Made by a program: the position numbers and the translations under genes. From Streptomyces lavendulae subsp. lavendulae (GTDB lineage Bacteria; Actinomycetota; Actinomycetes; Streptomycetales; Streptomycetaceae), in assembly GCF_002803845.1 (NCBI RefSeq), contig NZ_CP024985.1, forward strand, positions 1,736,001 through 1,800,000: 64,000 nucleotides of DNA. Direction: 5' to 3'. The first letter of the stretch is position 1; each line of letters starts with the position of its first letter. Shown in pieces: positions 17,035 through 25,658 of this stretch. The notes below the pieces were generated by a model. The model was not told the origin of the DNA and did not search any database. It saw nothing but the letters and a program-made list of their open reading frames with translations.

Positions 17035-17703
17035 TCAGGGCGCGCCGGAGCGGGCGAGGCGGAAGCCGACGTCGTCGACGCGGAAGGCGGGGTGGCTGCG
17101 GCGGCGGGCCGAGGCGCGGCAGCTCCAGTGCTCGTCGAACCAGCCGCCGCCGCGCAGCACCCGGTAGGTGCCGTAGACCTCGGGGTCGTAGACGTCCCAG
17201 CACCAGTCCCAGACGTTGCCGAGCATGTCGTGCAGGCCCCACGCGTTGGGGAGCTTGCCGCCCGCCTCGCGGAGGGTCCCGTCCGAGTTGCCGCGGTACC
17301 AGGCGATGTCGTCGAGGGGGCCGTAGCGCGGGCCGTCGGTGCCGGCGCGGCAGGCGTGTTCCCATTCGGCCTCGGTGGGCAGCCGGTAGCCGTCGGCGGA
17401 GGTGTCCCAGGCGGCGCTCTCGCCGTCGAGGCGGTAGGCGGGGGCGAGGCCCTCGTGCAGGGAGAGGGCGTTGCAGAAGCGGACCGCGTCCCACCAGGAG
17501 ACGCCCTCGACGGGCAGCCGGTCCCCGTGGACGGTGCTCGGGCGCAGACCGGTGACCTGCGCGTACAGCCCCTGGGTGACGGGGAGGGCGGAGAGCCGGC
17601 AGGGTTCGAGGGCGACCTGCCAGCTCTGCTGCGTGCGCCGGTCGGACAGGGTCACCCGCCCGGCGGGGATGGAGATCATCGTGAGGTCCGTACCGAGGTC
17701 CAT
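17035..17703 (-). CDS. SUMF1/FGE-fold protein, probably not a true formylglycine-generating enzyme
   Basis: The 222-residue protein has the SUMF1 fold landmarks LPVEGVSWWDAVRFCNALS, YRLPTEAEWEHACRAG, GNVWDW and a final GFRLAR. True aerobic FGE carries two active-site cysteines in RGGS-x-x-C-x-x-S-x-C. Here the block reads RGGGWFDEHWSC, so the first cysteine position is occupied by another residue and only one cysteine remains. Other members of this fold act in ergothioneine synthesis or as structural domains. The stop of the upstream MBL gene lies 2 bases before its start region, implying an operon. Function unknown. Confidence 0.83.
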   Translation of the reverse strand: MDLGTDLTMISIPAGRVTLSDRRTQQSWQVALEPCRLSALPVTQGLYAQVTGLRPSTVHGDRLPVEGVSWWDAVRFCNALSLHEGLAPAYRLDGESAAWDTSADGYRLPTEAEWEHACRAGTDGPRYGPLDDIAWYRGNSDGTLREAGGKLPNAWGLHDMLGNVWDWCWDVYDPEVYGTYRVLRGGGWFDEHWSCRASARRRSHPAFRVDDVGFRLARSGAP

Positions 17704-17705
17704 GA

Positions 17706-18905
17706 TCAGGTGATCCTATCGGTACGGCCCCCAACCGGTCCGTCCGCGAAGGCTGTTGGGCCCGGGAGCGGCGGATCCGGGGCGGGGGACGGGGCGCCGA
17801 GGGTGCGGGAGCCGCCGATGGGGAGGTCCCAGAGGTCCTGGCGGGGCAGGCCCGCGCGGGCCCAGGCGGCGCGGGCGCGGTGCAGGGGTTCCATGACGGG
17901 TTCCGCGGAGAGGACGAAGGTGGCCCAGTGCATCGGGGCCATCCGTCGGGCCCCGAGGTCGAGGCAGGCCCGGACGGCCTCCTCCGGGTCGGTGTGCACG
18001 TCGCGCAGCCACCAGCGCGGGGCGTAGGCCCCGATGGGCAGGAGCGCGAGGTCGATCCCGGGGTGGCGTCGGCCGATCTCGGCGAACCAGTGGCCGTAGC
18101 CGGTGTCCCCGGCGAAGTAGACCTTCCGGCCGGCGGCCGTGTCGGTCAGCACCCAGCCGCCCCACAGGGTGCGGCAGGTGTCCAGCAGCGAGCGCCGGGA
18201 CCAGTGGTGGGCGGGGACGAAGTCGAAGCGTACGCCGCCCAGTTCGGCGGACTCCCACCAGTCGAGCTCGGTCACCCGGGTGAAGCCCCGGCGGCGGCAC
18301 CAGCGGGCGAGGCCGGCCGGGACGAACAGGGCGGTGTCGCGGGGCAGCCGCTTGAGGGTGGGGGCGTCGAGGTGGTCGTAGTGGTTGTGGCTGATCACCA
18401 CCGCGTCGACGGGAGGCAGTTCCTCCCAGCGGACCCCGACGGGGGTCATCCGGGCCGGGGTTCCCAGGATCCGCCGGGACCAGACGGGGTCGGTGAGCAC
18501 GGTCAGCCCGCCGGTCCGCAGCACCCAGCTGGCGTGGCCGGCCCAGGTGACGCAGACGGCGCCGGGGGTGGCGGCGGGCAGCGGGGCGGGCTCGTACGGC
18601 AGGTCGGGGATGCCGCGCAGCCCGTCGGGGCCGGGACGGAAGGCGCCCTCGCGGGCCAGCCGGGCGAAGGCCCGGACACCGGGGAGCGGGGTCGTCAGCC
18701 GGTCCGCGAACGAACGCGGCCACGTCCGTGGCCGACCGGCCGCCCGGACCACGGCACCGCCCGTCGTCCCGAAGCCGGGCGGGGCGGGGGCCGCGGAGGC
18801 GGCGGGGGCGGGCGGGGGCGCGGCAGCGGCCGCGACGGGCGGGAGCGCGGACGTGGGCAGGGGTGTGGGGGTGGGTGGCGCGGGGGCTTCCGTCTGGTCC
18901 CTCAT
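17706..18905 (-). CDS. metallo-beta-lactamase-fold hydrolase, NAPE-PLD-like
   Basis: A 399-residue protein. The first 55 residues are a Pro/Ala/Thr-rich low-complexity tail. The MBL core begins near VTWAGHASWVLRTGGLTVLTDP and carries HNHYDHLD (HxHxDH, about 188-195), FAGDTGYGHWF and LALLPIGAYAPRWW. MAPMHWATFVLS supplies the last histidine. The spacing matches N-acyl-phosphatidylethanolamine phospholipase D relatives. A Pro-rich region of about 35 residues ends the protein. It is probably co-transcribed with the following SUMF1-like gene (2-base gap) and is a paralogue of the 13992-14768 protein. Confidence 0.87.
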   Translation of the reverse strand: MRDQTEAPAPPTPTPLPTSALPPVAAAAAPPPAPAASAAPAPPGFGTTGGAVVRAAGRPRTWPRSFADRLTTPLPGVRAFARLAREGAFRPGPDGLRGIPDLPYEPAPLPAATPGAVCVTWAGHASWVLRTGGLTVLTDPVWSRRILGTPARMTPVGVRWEELPPVDAVVISHNHYDHLDAPTLKRLPRDTALFVPAGLARWCRRRGFTRVTELDWWESAELGGVRFDFVPAHHWSRRSLLDTCRTLWGGWVLTDTAAGRKVYFAGDTGYGHWFAEIGRRHPGIDLALLPIGAYAPRWWLRDVHTDPEEAVRACLDLGARRMAPMHWATFVLSAEPVMEPLHRARAAWARAGLPRQDLWDLPIGGSRTLGAPSPAPDPPLPGPTAFADGPVGGRTDRIT

Positions 18906-18947
18906 CGGGGAGTCTCCGTTCAGCGCGACCGGTTCGGGCGGGGAAGG

Positions 18948-20198
18948 TCAGTCGGCCAGCCCGGCGAGCACCGAGCCGAGCCGGTCCAGCGCACCCCGGA
19001 CGTGCGGCAGCCCCAGCGGATCGCGGGCTCCGAGCGTGGCGAGCCGTTCCTCCGGGGTGGCCCCCAGCAGCGGCCCCGTCGACAGCCGCACGCGCAGCGC
19101 GCCCAGGTCGTCCGCGAACCGCTGCCCGCCGGGGGTCGGCGCGCCCAGCCGGGCGCCGAACCAGTCCTCCAGCTCCATCGCGTCGCCCACCCCCTGCCGG
19201 GCCAGCCCGGCGCGCAGCGGGTTCAGGTCCGCGTACAGGTGCCGCCCGGCCTGCGGCGGGCGGGCGAGCGCCCCGACGGCCAGCAGTTCCCGGTGCGCGG
19301 CGGCGGCGACCGCACCGTGCAGCACGGCGGCCGCGTACGCCCGCCCGGCGACGGCGTCGGGTTCGTCGAGCGCGTGCGCGGCGGCTCCCGCGACGGGCCC
19401 GGCGACGAGCGCCCCGGTGGCCGTGAGGACGTCGAGGGTGCGGGCCCTGAGCCAGGTGCCCCGCGAGGTGCCGGGGAAGCGGAGCACGGCGGCGGGCCAG
19501 CCGGGCGGCAGCAGGGATCCGGCCAGGTCCACCAGGACGGCGGCCTGTTCGGGGAGCATCTCGGCGGGGCTCAGCACCAGGGTGTCGTACGGCCGGTGCA
19601 CGGTGTCGCGCCAGCTCTCGTCGCTGACCACGAACAGCCCGGCCGACTCCGCCGCCTCACAGGCCTCCCGCAGCATCTCGGGCGGCGGCACCGTCGCGGT
19701 GGGGTCGTCGGCCACCGACAGCAGCAGGACGCGCGGGTCGCCGCCCTCGGCCCGGACCCGCCGGACGGTCTCCAGCAGCGCGTAGGGGTCGGGGATGCCG
19801 CCGCACTCCGCCGGGGTGGGCACGTGGTAGGCCCGGCGTCCCAGCAGCCGGACCTGTGGCGTCCACCAGGCGGGACAGGGCCTGGGCAGCATGACGTCGC
19901 CGCCGTACGCGGCGAGCAGGGCCAGCAGCAGGGCGGGGGCGCCCGGCCCTGCGGCCACGTTCTCGGGGGCGGTGGCGAGCCCGCGCCGGGCCCAGTGCCG
20001 GCAGGCCGCCTCGTGGACGGCCTCACCGCCGCCCGGGGGTTCGGGGGCGGCCCGCCCGGCGGCGTCCGCGAGCACGGCGGTCAGCTCCGGCAGGACGGGC
20101 AGGCCGGGCTGAGGCGCGGGCGGGCCGTAGCGGACCGGACCGCGTCCCCGCGCGGCCGAGCGCCAGTCCCCCGACACTCCGGCCGGCCCGTCCGCCAT
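18948..20198 (-). CDS. class I/II aminotransferase-fold protein with no lysine residue
   Basis: The roughly 416-residue protein follows the fold-type I layout: small-domain N-terminus, LLALLAAYGGDVMLPRPCPAWW (substrate-loop region), VLLLSVADDPTATVPPPEML and GLFVVSDESW (aspartate contacting PLP nitrogen region). Where S-K-x-x-[GAS]-[LM]-x-G-x-R should hold the PLP lysine, it reads LAGSLLPPGWPAAVLRF. Reading the whole protein I find no lysine at all, so it cannot form the internal aldimine. It may be a regulatory or scaffold pseudo-enzyme. ATG 20198 is used, preceded by GTGGTGGGG; GTG 20240 would add 14 residues. Confidence 0.8.
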   Translation of the reverse strand: MADGPAGVSGDWRSAARGRGPVRYGPPAPQPGLPVLPELTAVLADAAGRAAPEPPGGGEAVHEAACRHWARRGLATAPENVAAGPGAPALLLALLAAYGGDVMLPRPCPAWWTPQVRLLGRRAYHVPTPAECGGIPDPYALLETVRRVRAEGGDPRVLLLSVADDPTATVPPPEMLREACEAAESAGLFVVSDESWRDTVHRPYDTLVLSPAEMLPEQAAVLVDLAGSLLPPGWPAAVLRFPGTSRGTWLRARTLDVLTATGALVAGPVAGAAAHALDEPDAVAGRAYAAAVLHGAVAAAAHRELLAVGALARPPQAGRHLYADLNPLRAGLARQGVGDAMELEDWFGARLGAPTPGGQRFADDLGALRVRLSTGPLLGATPEERLATLGARDPLGLPHVRGALDRLGSVLAGLAD

Positions 20199-20315
20199 CC
20201 CCACCACGTGTCCGCCTCCCGCCGCTGCCACCGCCACCACTGCCGTCGCCGCTGAACGATCAACCCTGACCTTTATACGATTATTCGTCCCGCTGTGCCC
20301 GCCGGCCGCGCGCCC

Positions 20316-20888
20316 TCAGCCGCGCCTCCCGGTCATGGCCAGCAGCCGGGTCTGCGCGTCCGCCCCGGCGGGTACGTCCAGCGGCGCGGCGAACATGCCG
20401 CTCGCCGCGAGGCTGTCCACGTAGGGCATGACCTCCTTGATGGCGAACTCCACCAGCCCGTCCGGCAGCCGGTCGTCGGCGCCGATCGCCCGCGCGAGGT
20501 CCCAGGTGTGCACGACGCAGTCGGTGGTCAGCTCCGAGCAGTACGCGGACCCGCGCGTGGGCCCGTACGAGAGCGCGACGGTCCGCTCCAGCGCACCGGG
20601 CGCGGCGAAGGCGGCGAGCGCAGCGGCCGCCGCCCGGTCCCAGGCGGCCACCGGGTCCGCGCCGAGCAGGTCCCCGTCGAGCCCGTCGCCGACCTCCGCG
20701 ACCGTGCGGCCCTCGGTGAGCAGGGGCGGGATCCAGCGCTGTTCGCCGGTGACGTGGTTGACCAGGTCCCGCACGCTCCATTCGGTGCAGGGGGTCGGCG
20801 CGTCCCACTGGGCGTCCGCGACCTCGCGCACGCGCTCGCCGAACAGCCGCAGCGCCGCGGCGTGCTGTTCGAGCAGCGTCTCCGGCAT
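20316..20888 (-). CDS. TIGR03086-type DinB-like metal-binding protein
   Basis: A 190-residue four-helix-bundle protein of the mycothiol-dependent maleylpyruvate isomerase/DinB group. The first metal histidine sits in TEWSVRDLVNHVTGEQ (about 35-50) and the others in CVVHTWDLARA (about 131-141). Such proteins probably use mycothiol, the actinobacterial thiol, in S-transferase reactions. ATG 20888 (MPETLLEQHAAAL) lies just downstream of GGAGGACGGTGAG. It is divergent from the methyltransferase gene at 21087. Confidence 0.87.
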   Translation of the reverse strand: MPETLLEQHAAALRLFGERVREVADAQWDAPTPCTEWSVRDLVNHVTGEQRWIPPLLTEGRTVAEVGDGLDGDLLGADPVAAWDRAAAAALAAFAAPGALERTVALSYGPTRGSAYCSELTTDCVVHTWDLARAIGADDRLPDGLVEFAIKEVMPYVDSLAASGMFAAPLDVPAGADAQTRLLAMTGRRG

Positions 20889-21086
20889 CGGTCTCACCGT
20901 CCTCCGCGGTCGGGTCCCCCCTGGGGCCCACTGTCCTCGCCCCTGCCTTTCCCTGCCACCGACCCGCCCAATCCCCATGGAACACAAGGACCGTGTCCAC
21001 ATGTCAAAACACAGATCTCACATGCCGACCGAGCGGCTACCGTGATCACCACGCTTCGACGACCTTCGACGACGAGGAGTGCCGCC

Positions 21087-21920
21087 ATGAACGCCCCGCA
21101 CGAAACCCCCCGCGAGAACGCCGTCTACACGCACGGCCACCACGAGTCGGTCCTGCGCTCCCACCGCTGGCGCACGGCGGCCAACTCGGCGGCCTACCTG
21201 ATCCCCGAACTGCGTCCGGGCATGCGCCTGCTGGACGTGGGCTGCGGACCGGGCACCATCACGGCGGACCTGGCACGGCTGGTGGCCCCGGGCGGCCGGG
21301 TCACGGCGGTCGACGCGGCGGCGGACGTCCTGGAGCAGGCGGACGCCCACGTGCGCGAACACGCGCCGGACGCGGTCGTCGACTTCGCCGTCGCGGACGT
21401 CCACGCGCTGGGCTTCCCCGACGACTCCTTCGACGTCGTCCACGCCCACCAGGTGCTGCAGCACGTCGGCGATCCGGTACGGGCCCTGCGCGAGATGCGG
21501 CGGGTCTGCCGCCCCGGCGGGATCGTGGCCGTGCGGGACGCCGACTACGCGGCGATGACCTGGTACCCGGCCTCCCCGGTCCTGGACGAATGGCAGGCCC
21601 TGTACCGCCGGGTCGCCCGCGCCAACGGCGGGGAACCGGACGCCGGGCGGCGGCTGCGCGCCTGGGCCCGGGAGGCGGGCTTCACGGACGTGACCTGCTC
21701 GGCCACGGCCTGGTGCTACGCGACGCCGGAGGAGACCACCTGGTGGTCGGCGCTGTGGGCGGACCGTACGACGGCCTCCGCCTACGCGGACATCGCCGTC
21801 CGGGGCGGCCACGCCACGCCCGCCGGCCTGGACTCCATCGCCGGGGCCTGGCACGCCTGGGGAGCCCACCCCGACGCCTGGTTCTCCGTCCTGAACGGCG
21901 AACTGCTGTGCCGGGTCTGA
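21087..21920 (+). CDS. class I SAM-dependent methyltransferase (UbiE/COQ5-like)
   Basis: A 277-residue enzyme with motif I LLDVGCGPGTITADLA (about 48-63), VTAVDAAADVLEQA (motif II aspartate), FPDDSFDVVHAHQVLQHV (motif IV) and EMRRVCRPGGIVAVRD (motif VI). It resembles small-molecule C- or O-methyltransferases; the substrate is unknown. ATG 21087 is preceded by GACGAGGAG. Just before the ribosome-binding site, a 10-base unit CTTCGACGAC is tandemly repeated (21054-21063, 21064-21073). Confidence 0.9.
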   Translation: MNAPHETPRENAVYTHGHHESVLRSHRWRTAANSAAYLIPELRPGMRLLDVGCGPGTITADLARLVAPGGRVTAVDAAADVLEQADAHVREHAPDAVVDFAVADVHALGFPDDSFDVVHAHQVLQHVGDPVRALREMRRVCRPGGIVAVRDADYAAMTWYPASPVLDEWQALYRRVARANGGEPDAGRRLRAWAREAGFTDVTCSATAWCYATPEETTWWSALWADRTTASAYADIAVRGGHATPAGLDSIAGAWHAWGAHPDAWFSVLNGELLCRV

Positions 21921-21956
21921 CGGGCCCCGCACCGGCCCCGCCGCGGCCCCCGGGCG

Positions 21957-23924
21957 CTACCCCTGGGGACGCATGCGGAAGTCGTAGGCCGCGGGCAGCG
22001 GGGCGTCCGTGAGGGTGGACCAGATCTCGGAGAGGGTCTCCTCCCCCTCCCGCAGGTCGGGGAGTTCGAAGCCGTCCTCGAAGACCCGGCGGGCGGCGCC
22101 CACGTGCCCCTCGGCCGCCAGCAGCCGCGCCGCGAGCAGCCGGAAGCGCCCCTGCTCGCGCAGCACGGGCCGCAGCCGGTCCCAGACCGCGCGGGCCGCC
22201 GCCAGGCGTCCGGCGGCGAGCAGCGCGGTCATCGCCTCCCGCCCCAGCGCGGACTCGGCGGCCTCCCACCGCTCGCCGCCCCGGCTCTCCCCCGCCAGGT
22301 CCTCGAAGGCCTCCGCGTACCGGTCGGCGGACCGTTCCCGGTCCCCGGCCAGCGCGTCGGCCACGGCGAGGGCGCGCAGCAGCGGCCAGCGGGAGGGCGC
22401 CAGCGCCAGCCCGCGTTCCCAGCTGCGCACGGCCTGCGCGGTGTCGCCCGCGTGCCACTGGGCCACGCCCAGGTGGTACTCGGTCAGCGGGTCGGCCGGG
22501 GCGGTCTCCAGCATGTCCCGCCAGTGCGGGGCGACCAGCGCCGCCCCCGGCGGCACCACCTTGCGCGGGGTGGGGAACACCCCGCTGCGCCACAGCTCCA
22601 GCCAGGGCCGCTGTTCCTCCCCCAGGGTGGACTCGGGGAAGGGGGTGCCGGGGAGCTTGAAGCCCCCGCACAGCACCTCCAGCGCGCCCCAGCCGGAGCC
22701 TTCGGCCAGCCGCTCCCCCGGTTCGGTGTCGGCGTGCCCGCGCCACGCCCGGTGGGCGGCCTCCAGCGCCTCGGCCGGCAGCGCGGCGTCGAGGGCCGCC
22801 GAGGCCGCGCCGCGCGCCGCCGCCCAGTCGGCGCCGTGGACCGCCGAGGGCTCCGCCGAGAGCGGCCCGTACGCCTCGGTCCAGGCGAACTCCGCCCCGG
22901 CCTCCAGCCGTACGTGTTCCAGCTGGGTCCGGGCCAGCCCGGCCTGGATCTCGGCGTAGCCGCCGGTGCCCGGCGCGGTGAGCCATTCCTGCCAGCGCCG
23001 GCCGCCCGCGCCCGCGCCCCACACGAACAGCTTGCGGCCGCGCAGCCGCCCGGTGGAGGCCTGCACGAGGCCGTGCCCGTCGGCGTCGAGGGAGGCGATC
23101 CAGGGCCGGGCCGCGTCCTGGACCTCGTAGAAGAAGTCCGCCGGGTGGGCGCTGTTCAGCGGGTACGTGCGGTCGGCGTCCTCCCAGCGGGGCACGGGGA
23201 TCCGGCGCAGCGAGCGCTCGTACCCGAAGTGCCAGGCCTCCTCGGCGGGGGCGAGGACGCGGCGGCCCGGTTCCTCCGGGACGGCGGTGTTGGACCACCA
23301 GTACACGGGGACGGGCCGCTCGTGCGGGTTGCGCACGCGGACGCCGACGTGGAGGAAGTCCGAGTCCGCGGGGAGCCACAGGTCCACCTGGAAGGGCAGG
23401 TCGCGCAGCCGTTCCCACTCCCACAGCCGCAGCATCGCGCCGCCGTCGGGGGCGGGGACGAGCGCGGCGTGCAGGGGGGCGCAGGACAGGGTGGTGTGTC
23501 CGGTGGCGCCGATGTTCCACTCGATGCCGCCGGAGAACCAGGCACCGTTGAGGGCGAAGTTGGCGGGCTGGAACACCGGGTTGCGATAGAGGAGTTCGCG
23601 TCCGGTGGGGAGGTGGACGAGGGAGTGGACCCGCCCGCCCAGCCCCGGCAGCACCGTGGCGCGCAGGCGGCCGTTGTCGAGGACGACCGCCTCGAACTCC
23701 CGCTCCGCGCGCTCGCGTCCGTAGCCGTCGCGGACCTGTACCGGCAGCAGGGAGCGCAGCGGTTCGTGGCCGATCTGGCGGGCCATGTCGCGCGGCAGCC
23801 CGTGGCGCGACCGCTCGTCCAGCTCGTGCACCCCGTCGGGCGCGCGCAGGGCGGGGAGGGGGTTGTCGGGTCCCAACGGGGCTGCCGGGAGGGTCAGTAG
23901 GGCACGTCGGACGGTGGTGGCCAT
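21957..23924 (-). CDS. DUF5107 domain protein with TPR-like C-terminal half
   Basis: A 655-residue protein. The N-terminal 330 residues look like a galactose-mutarotase-type beta-sandwich of the DUF5107 family (VLPGLGGRVHSLVHLPTGRELLYRNPVFQPANFA, split by SGGIEWNIGATGHT, YWWSNTAVPE). The C-terminal part (about 440-640) has helical repeats, for example PADPLTEYHLGVAQWHAG and SWERGLALAPSRWPLLRALA, typical of TPRs. Relatives are found with sugar catabolism genes, so a carbohydrate-binding or epimerase role is plausible. ATG 23924 (MATTVRRALLTLPAAPLGPD) is preferred over GTG 23939; neither has a good ribosome-binding site. Confidence 0.82.
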   Translation of the reverse strand: MATTVRRALLTLPAAPLGPDNPLPALRAPDGVHELDERSRHGLPRDMARQIGHEPLRSLLPVQVRDGYGRERAEREFEAVVLDNGRLRATVLPGLGGRVHSLVHLPTGRELLYRNPVFQPANFALNGAWFSGGIEWNIGATGHTTLSCAPLHAALVPAPDGGAMLRLWEWERLRDLPFQVDLWLPADSDFLHVGVRVRNPHERPVPVYWWSNTAVPEEPGRRVLAPAEEAWHFGYERSLRRIPVPRWEDADRTYPLNSAHPADFFYEVQDAARPWIASLDADGHGLVQASTGRLRGRKLFVWGAGAGGRRWQEWLTAPGTGGYAEIQAGLARTQLEHVRLEAGAEFAWTEAYGPLSAEPSAVHGADWAAARGAASAALDAALPAEALEAAHRAWRGHADTEPGERLAEGSGWGALEVLCGGFKLPGTPFPESTLGEEQRPWLELWRSGVFPTPRKVVPPGAALVAPHWRDMLETAPADPLTEYHLGVAQWHAGDTAQAVRSWERGLALAPSRWPLLRALAVADALAGDRERSADRYAEAFEDLAGESRGGERWEAAESALGREAMTALLAAGRLAAARAVWDRLRPVLREQGRFRLLAARLLAAEGHVGAARRVFEDGFELPDLREGEETLSEIWSTLTDAPLPAAYDFRMRPQG

Positions 23925-23988
23925 GAGGGAATGGAACACGCCGTCCCGGCCGGTGCACAGGGGTTCCGCGCATCACCACCGGTCAGGA

Positions 23989-24582
23989 TTACGCAAAGGA
24001 GCCCGTGGCCGGTCCGGCGGGCCGCGGGGTCGCACACATGTCCGCCGTCACGGCCCAGCGTTCGTGGTCCCGCCAGGCTCCGGCCACGTGGAGGAAGTCC
24101 GGCGAGAACCCCTCCAGACGGAAGCCGCGCCCGCGGACCAGGGCGATGGAGGCGGCGTTCCCCGGCTGGACGTTCGCCTCCAGGCGGTGCAGTCCGAGGC
24201 CGCCGCCCTCCGGCGGGGCGAAGGCGTGGGCGAGGACCAGGTCGAGGGCCTCGCCGAGGAGCCCGCGGCCGGCGGCGTGCGCGAAGGCCCCGTAGCCCAG
24301 GGCCCCGCACCGGAAGGCGCCGAGGACGATGTTGTTGATGTTGACGAAGCCCGCGAGGGCCCCGGTGGTGCGTTCGCGGACGAGGAATCCGGCCCGTCCC
24401 TCGCCCCCGGCCAGCCGGGCGGCGTAGGGCTCGTACTCCTCCTGCGTGGTGGGCGGGAACAGCCAGGGGGCGTGCAGGGCGCGGCTCTCCCGGGCGCGGG
24501 CGGTGAACTCGGGCCCGTCGGCGGGGCGGTAGTGGCTCAGGCCCACCCTCGGGCCCGTCACGAGGTACGCAGGAAATGACAT
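23989..24582 (-). CDS. GNAT-family N-acetyltransferase (RimJ/RimL-like)
   Basis: The 197-residue protein starts with PAYLVTGPRVGLSHYRPAD and has FLVRERTTGALAGFVNINNI (strand 4). The acetyl-CoA pyrophosphate loop region GYGAFAHAAGRGLLGEALDLVL and GLHRLEANVQPGNAASIALVRGRGFRLEG are the hallmark of RimJ/RimL and ribosomal-protein or small-molecule acetyltransferases. Coding starts at ATG 24582, 34 bases from the divergent gene's preferred start. Confidence 0.88.
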   Translation of the reverse strand: MSFPAYLVTGPRVGLSHYRPADGPEFTARARESRALHAPWLFPPTTQEEYEPYAARLAGGEGRAGFLVRERTTGALAGFVNINNIVLGAFRCGALGYGAFAHAAGRGLLGEALDLVLAHAFAPPEGGGLGLHRLEANVQPGNAASIALVRGRGFRLEGFSPDFLHVAGAWRDHERWAVTADMCATPRPAGPATGSFA

Positions 24583-24616
24583 CGCCCCAGGCTAGGGGGT
24601 GTGGCAGCATCCCGCT

Positions 24617-25369
24617 GTGATCATCACCCCCCGGGATTCCGAGGCCGACGGCACGGCGGCCCTGCTGCTCGCGGCGGCCCGCAACAACGCCGAGTGGGTC
24701 GCGGCCGTCTGCCGCGACGGCGCCTTCCGCGGCTCCGTGTGGAGCAGCGCGCGGCGCACCCCGCCGCTCTACCCCGACGCGGTCTCCCTCACCCCGCGGG
24801 CCTCGGCGGCGGACGTGGTGGCCGGGATCGACACCGGCTCCCCCGGCTGTTCGGTCAAGGACAGCTTCGCCGTGCTGGACCTGGCCCCGGCCGGCTTCGA
24901 GGTGCTGTTCGAGGCCCGGTGGATCCACCGCCCGGCGGGGCCGCCCGGACCGGCGGCCCCGGAGGCCTCGGGAGCCGTGCGGTGGTCCGGGGTCCGGACC
25001 GCCGCGGAGCTGGCGGCCTGGGAGGCCGCGTGGGGCGGCGGGGCGGGCACCGGGCTGTTCCATACGGAGCTGCTCGCCCGGGACCTGGTCTTCCTCGCGG
25101 GGCGCTCCGGCGGGCGGATCGTGGCGGGGGCCGTCGCGAGCGCCGGGGGCGGTGTCGTCGGCGTGTCCAACCTCTTCACGGCGGACGGGCCGGAGTCCGA
25201 CCCGGCCGGGGCGGTCGACGCGGCCTGGGCGGCCGTCCTGGGAGCCGTCGCGGCCCGCTGGCCGGGCCTGCCGGTGGTGGGGTACGAGCACGGTGAGGAC
25301 CTCGACGCCGCCGTGCGCGCCGGGTTCACCCCGATCGGCCCGCTGCGCGTCTGGCTGCACACCGCCTGA
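24617..25369 (+). CDS. GNAT-fold-like protein of unknown function
   Basis: A roughly 250-residue protein. The C-terminal half has GNAT-like features (GLFHTELLARDLVFLAGRSG, then VVGVSNLF, ending GYEHGEDLDAAVRAGFTPIGPLRVWLH) but the canonical acetyl-CoA R/Q-x-x-G-x-G/A loop is not clear. TAGGGG (24594-24599) could be a -10 so that the message is nearly leaderless at GTG 24617; GTG 24599 would add six residues. Divergent from the clear GNAT gene. Function unknown. Confidence 0.7.
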   Translation: MIITPRDSEADGTAALLLAAARNNAEWVAAVCRDGAFRGSVWSSARRTPPLYPDAVSLTPRASAADVVAGIDTGSPGCSVKDSFAVLDLAPAGFEVLFEARWIHRPAGPPGPAAPEASGAVRWSGVRTAAELAAWEAAWGGGAGTGLFHTELLARDLVFLAGRSGGRIVAGAVASAGGGVVGVSNLFTADGPESDPAGAVDAAWAAVLGAVAARWPGLPVVGYEHGEDLDAAVRAGFTPIGPLRVWLHTA

Positions 25370-25388
25370 TCCGCCTGACCCGCCCGGC

Positions 25389-25625
25389 CTACCGCCTGCG
25401 CCGGCGGGCCAGGTAGGCCCCGCAGACGGCGCCCAGCAGGGCCGCGGCCAGCAGGGCCACCCACAGCGGCAGCGTGACCTTGGGGACCAGCACCCGGATC
25501 TGCGTCGACTGGGTGTTCTGGAAGATCAGGACCAGGGTGAGGACCACCAGGGCGAGGAAGCCCACGCGGCCGGGCGTGAGCAGTGCGCGGCTCCCGCGGC
25601 CGTCCTTCGGTGCGTGGCGGGTCAT
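25389..25625 (-). CDS. LapA-domain small membrane protein
   Basis: A 78-residue protein with two TM helices (FLALVVLTLVLIFQNTQSTQIR and LPLWVALLAAALLGAVCGAYLA) joined by a short loop. FQNTQ-x-x-x-[IV]-x-[VF] is the signature of the lipopolysaccharide-assembly protein A domain, widespread also in bacteria without LPS. The arginine-rich tail RRRRR is cytosolic. It lies between a convergent GNAT-like gene and the S9 peptidase gene on the same strand. Confidence 0.85.
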   Translation of the reverse strand: MTRHAPKDGRGSRALLTPGRVGFLALVVLTLVLIFQNTQSTQIRVLVPKVTLPLWVALLAAALLGAVCGAYLARRRRR

Positions 25626-25658
25626 GGCCCCATGATCGCCCCGCGCCCGCCGCGGGGG

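Noticed and set aside
17035..17703. True formylglycine-generating enzyme.
   Set aside because: Only one of the two active-site cysteines is present and no sulfatase gene is nearby.
13992..18905. Quorum-quenching role for the two MBL-fold hydrolases.
   Set aside because: Motifs fit UlaG/NAPE-PLD types, not AHL lactonases; no evidence from neighbours.
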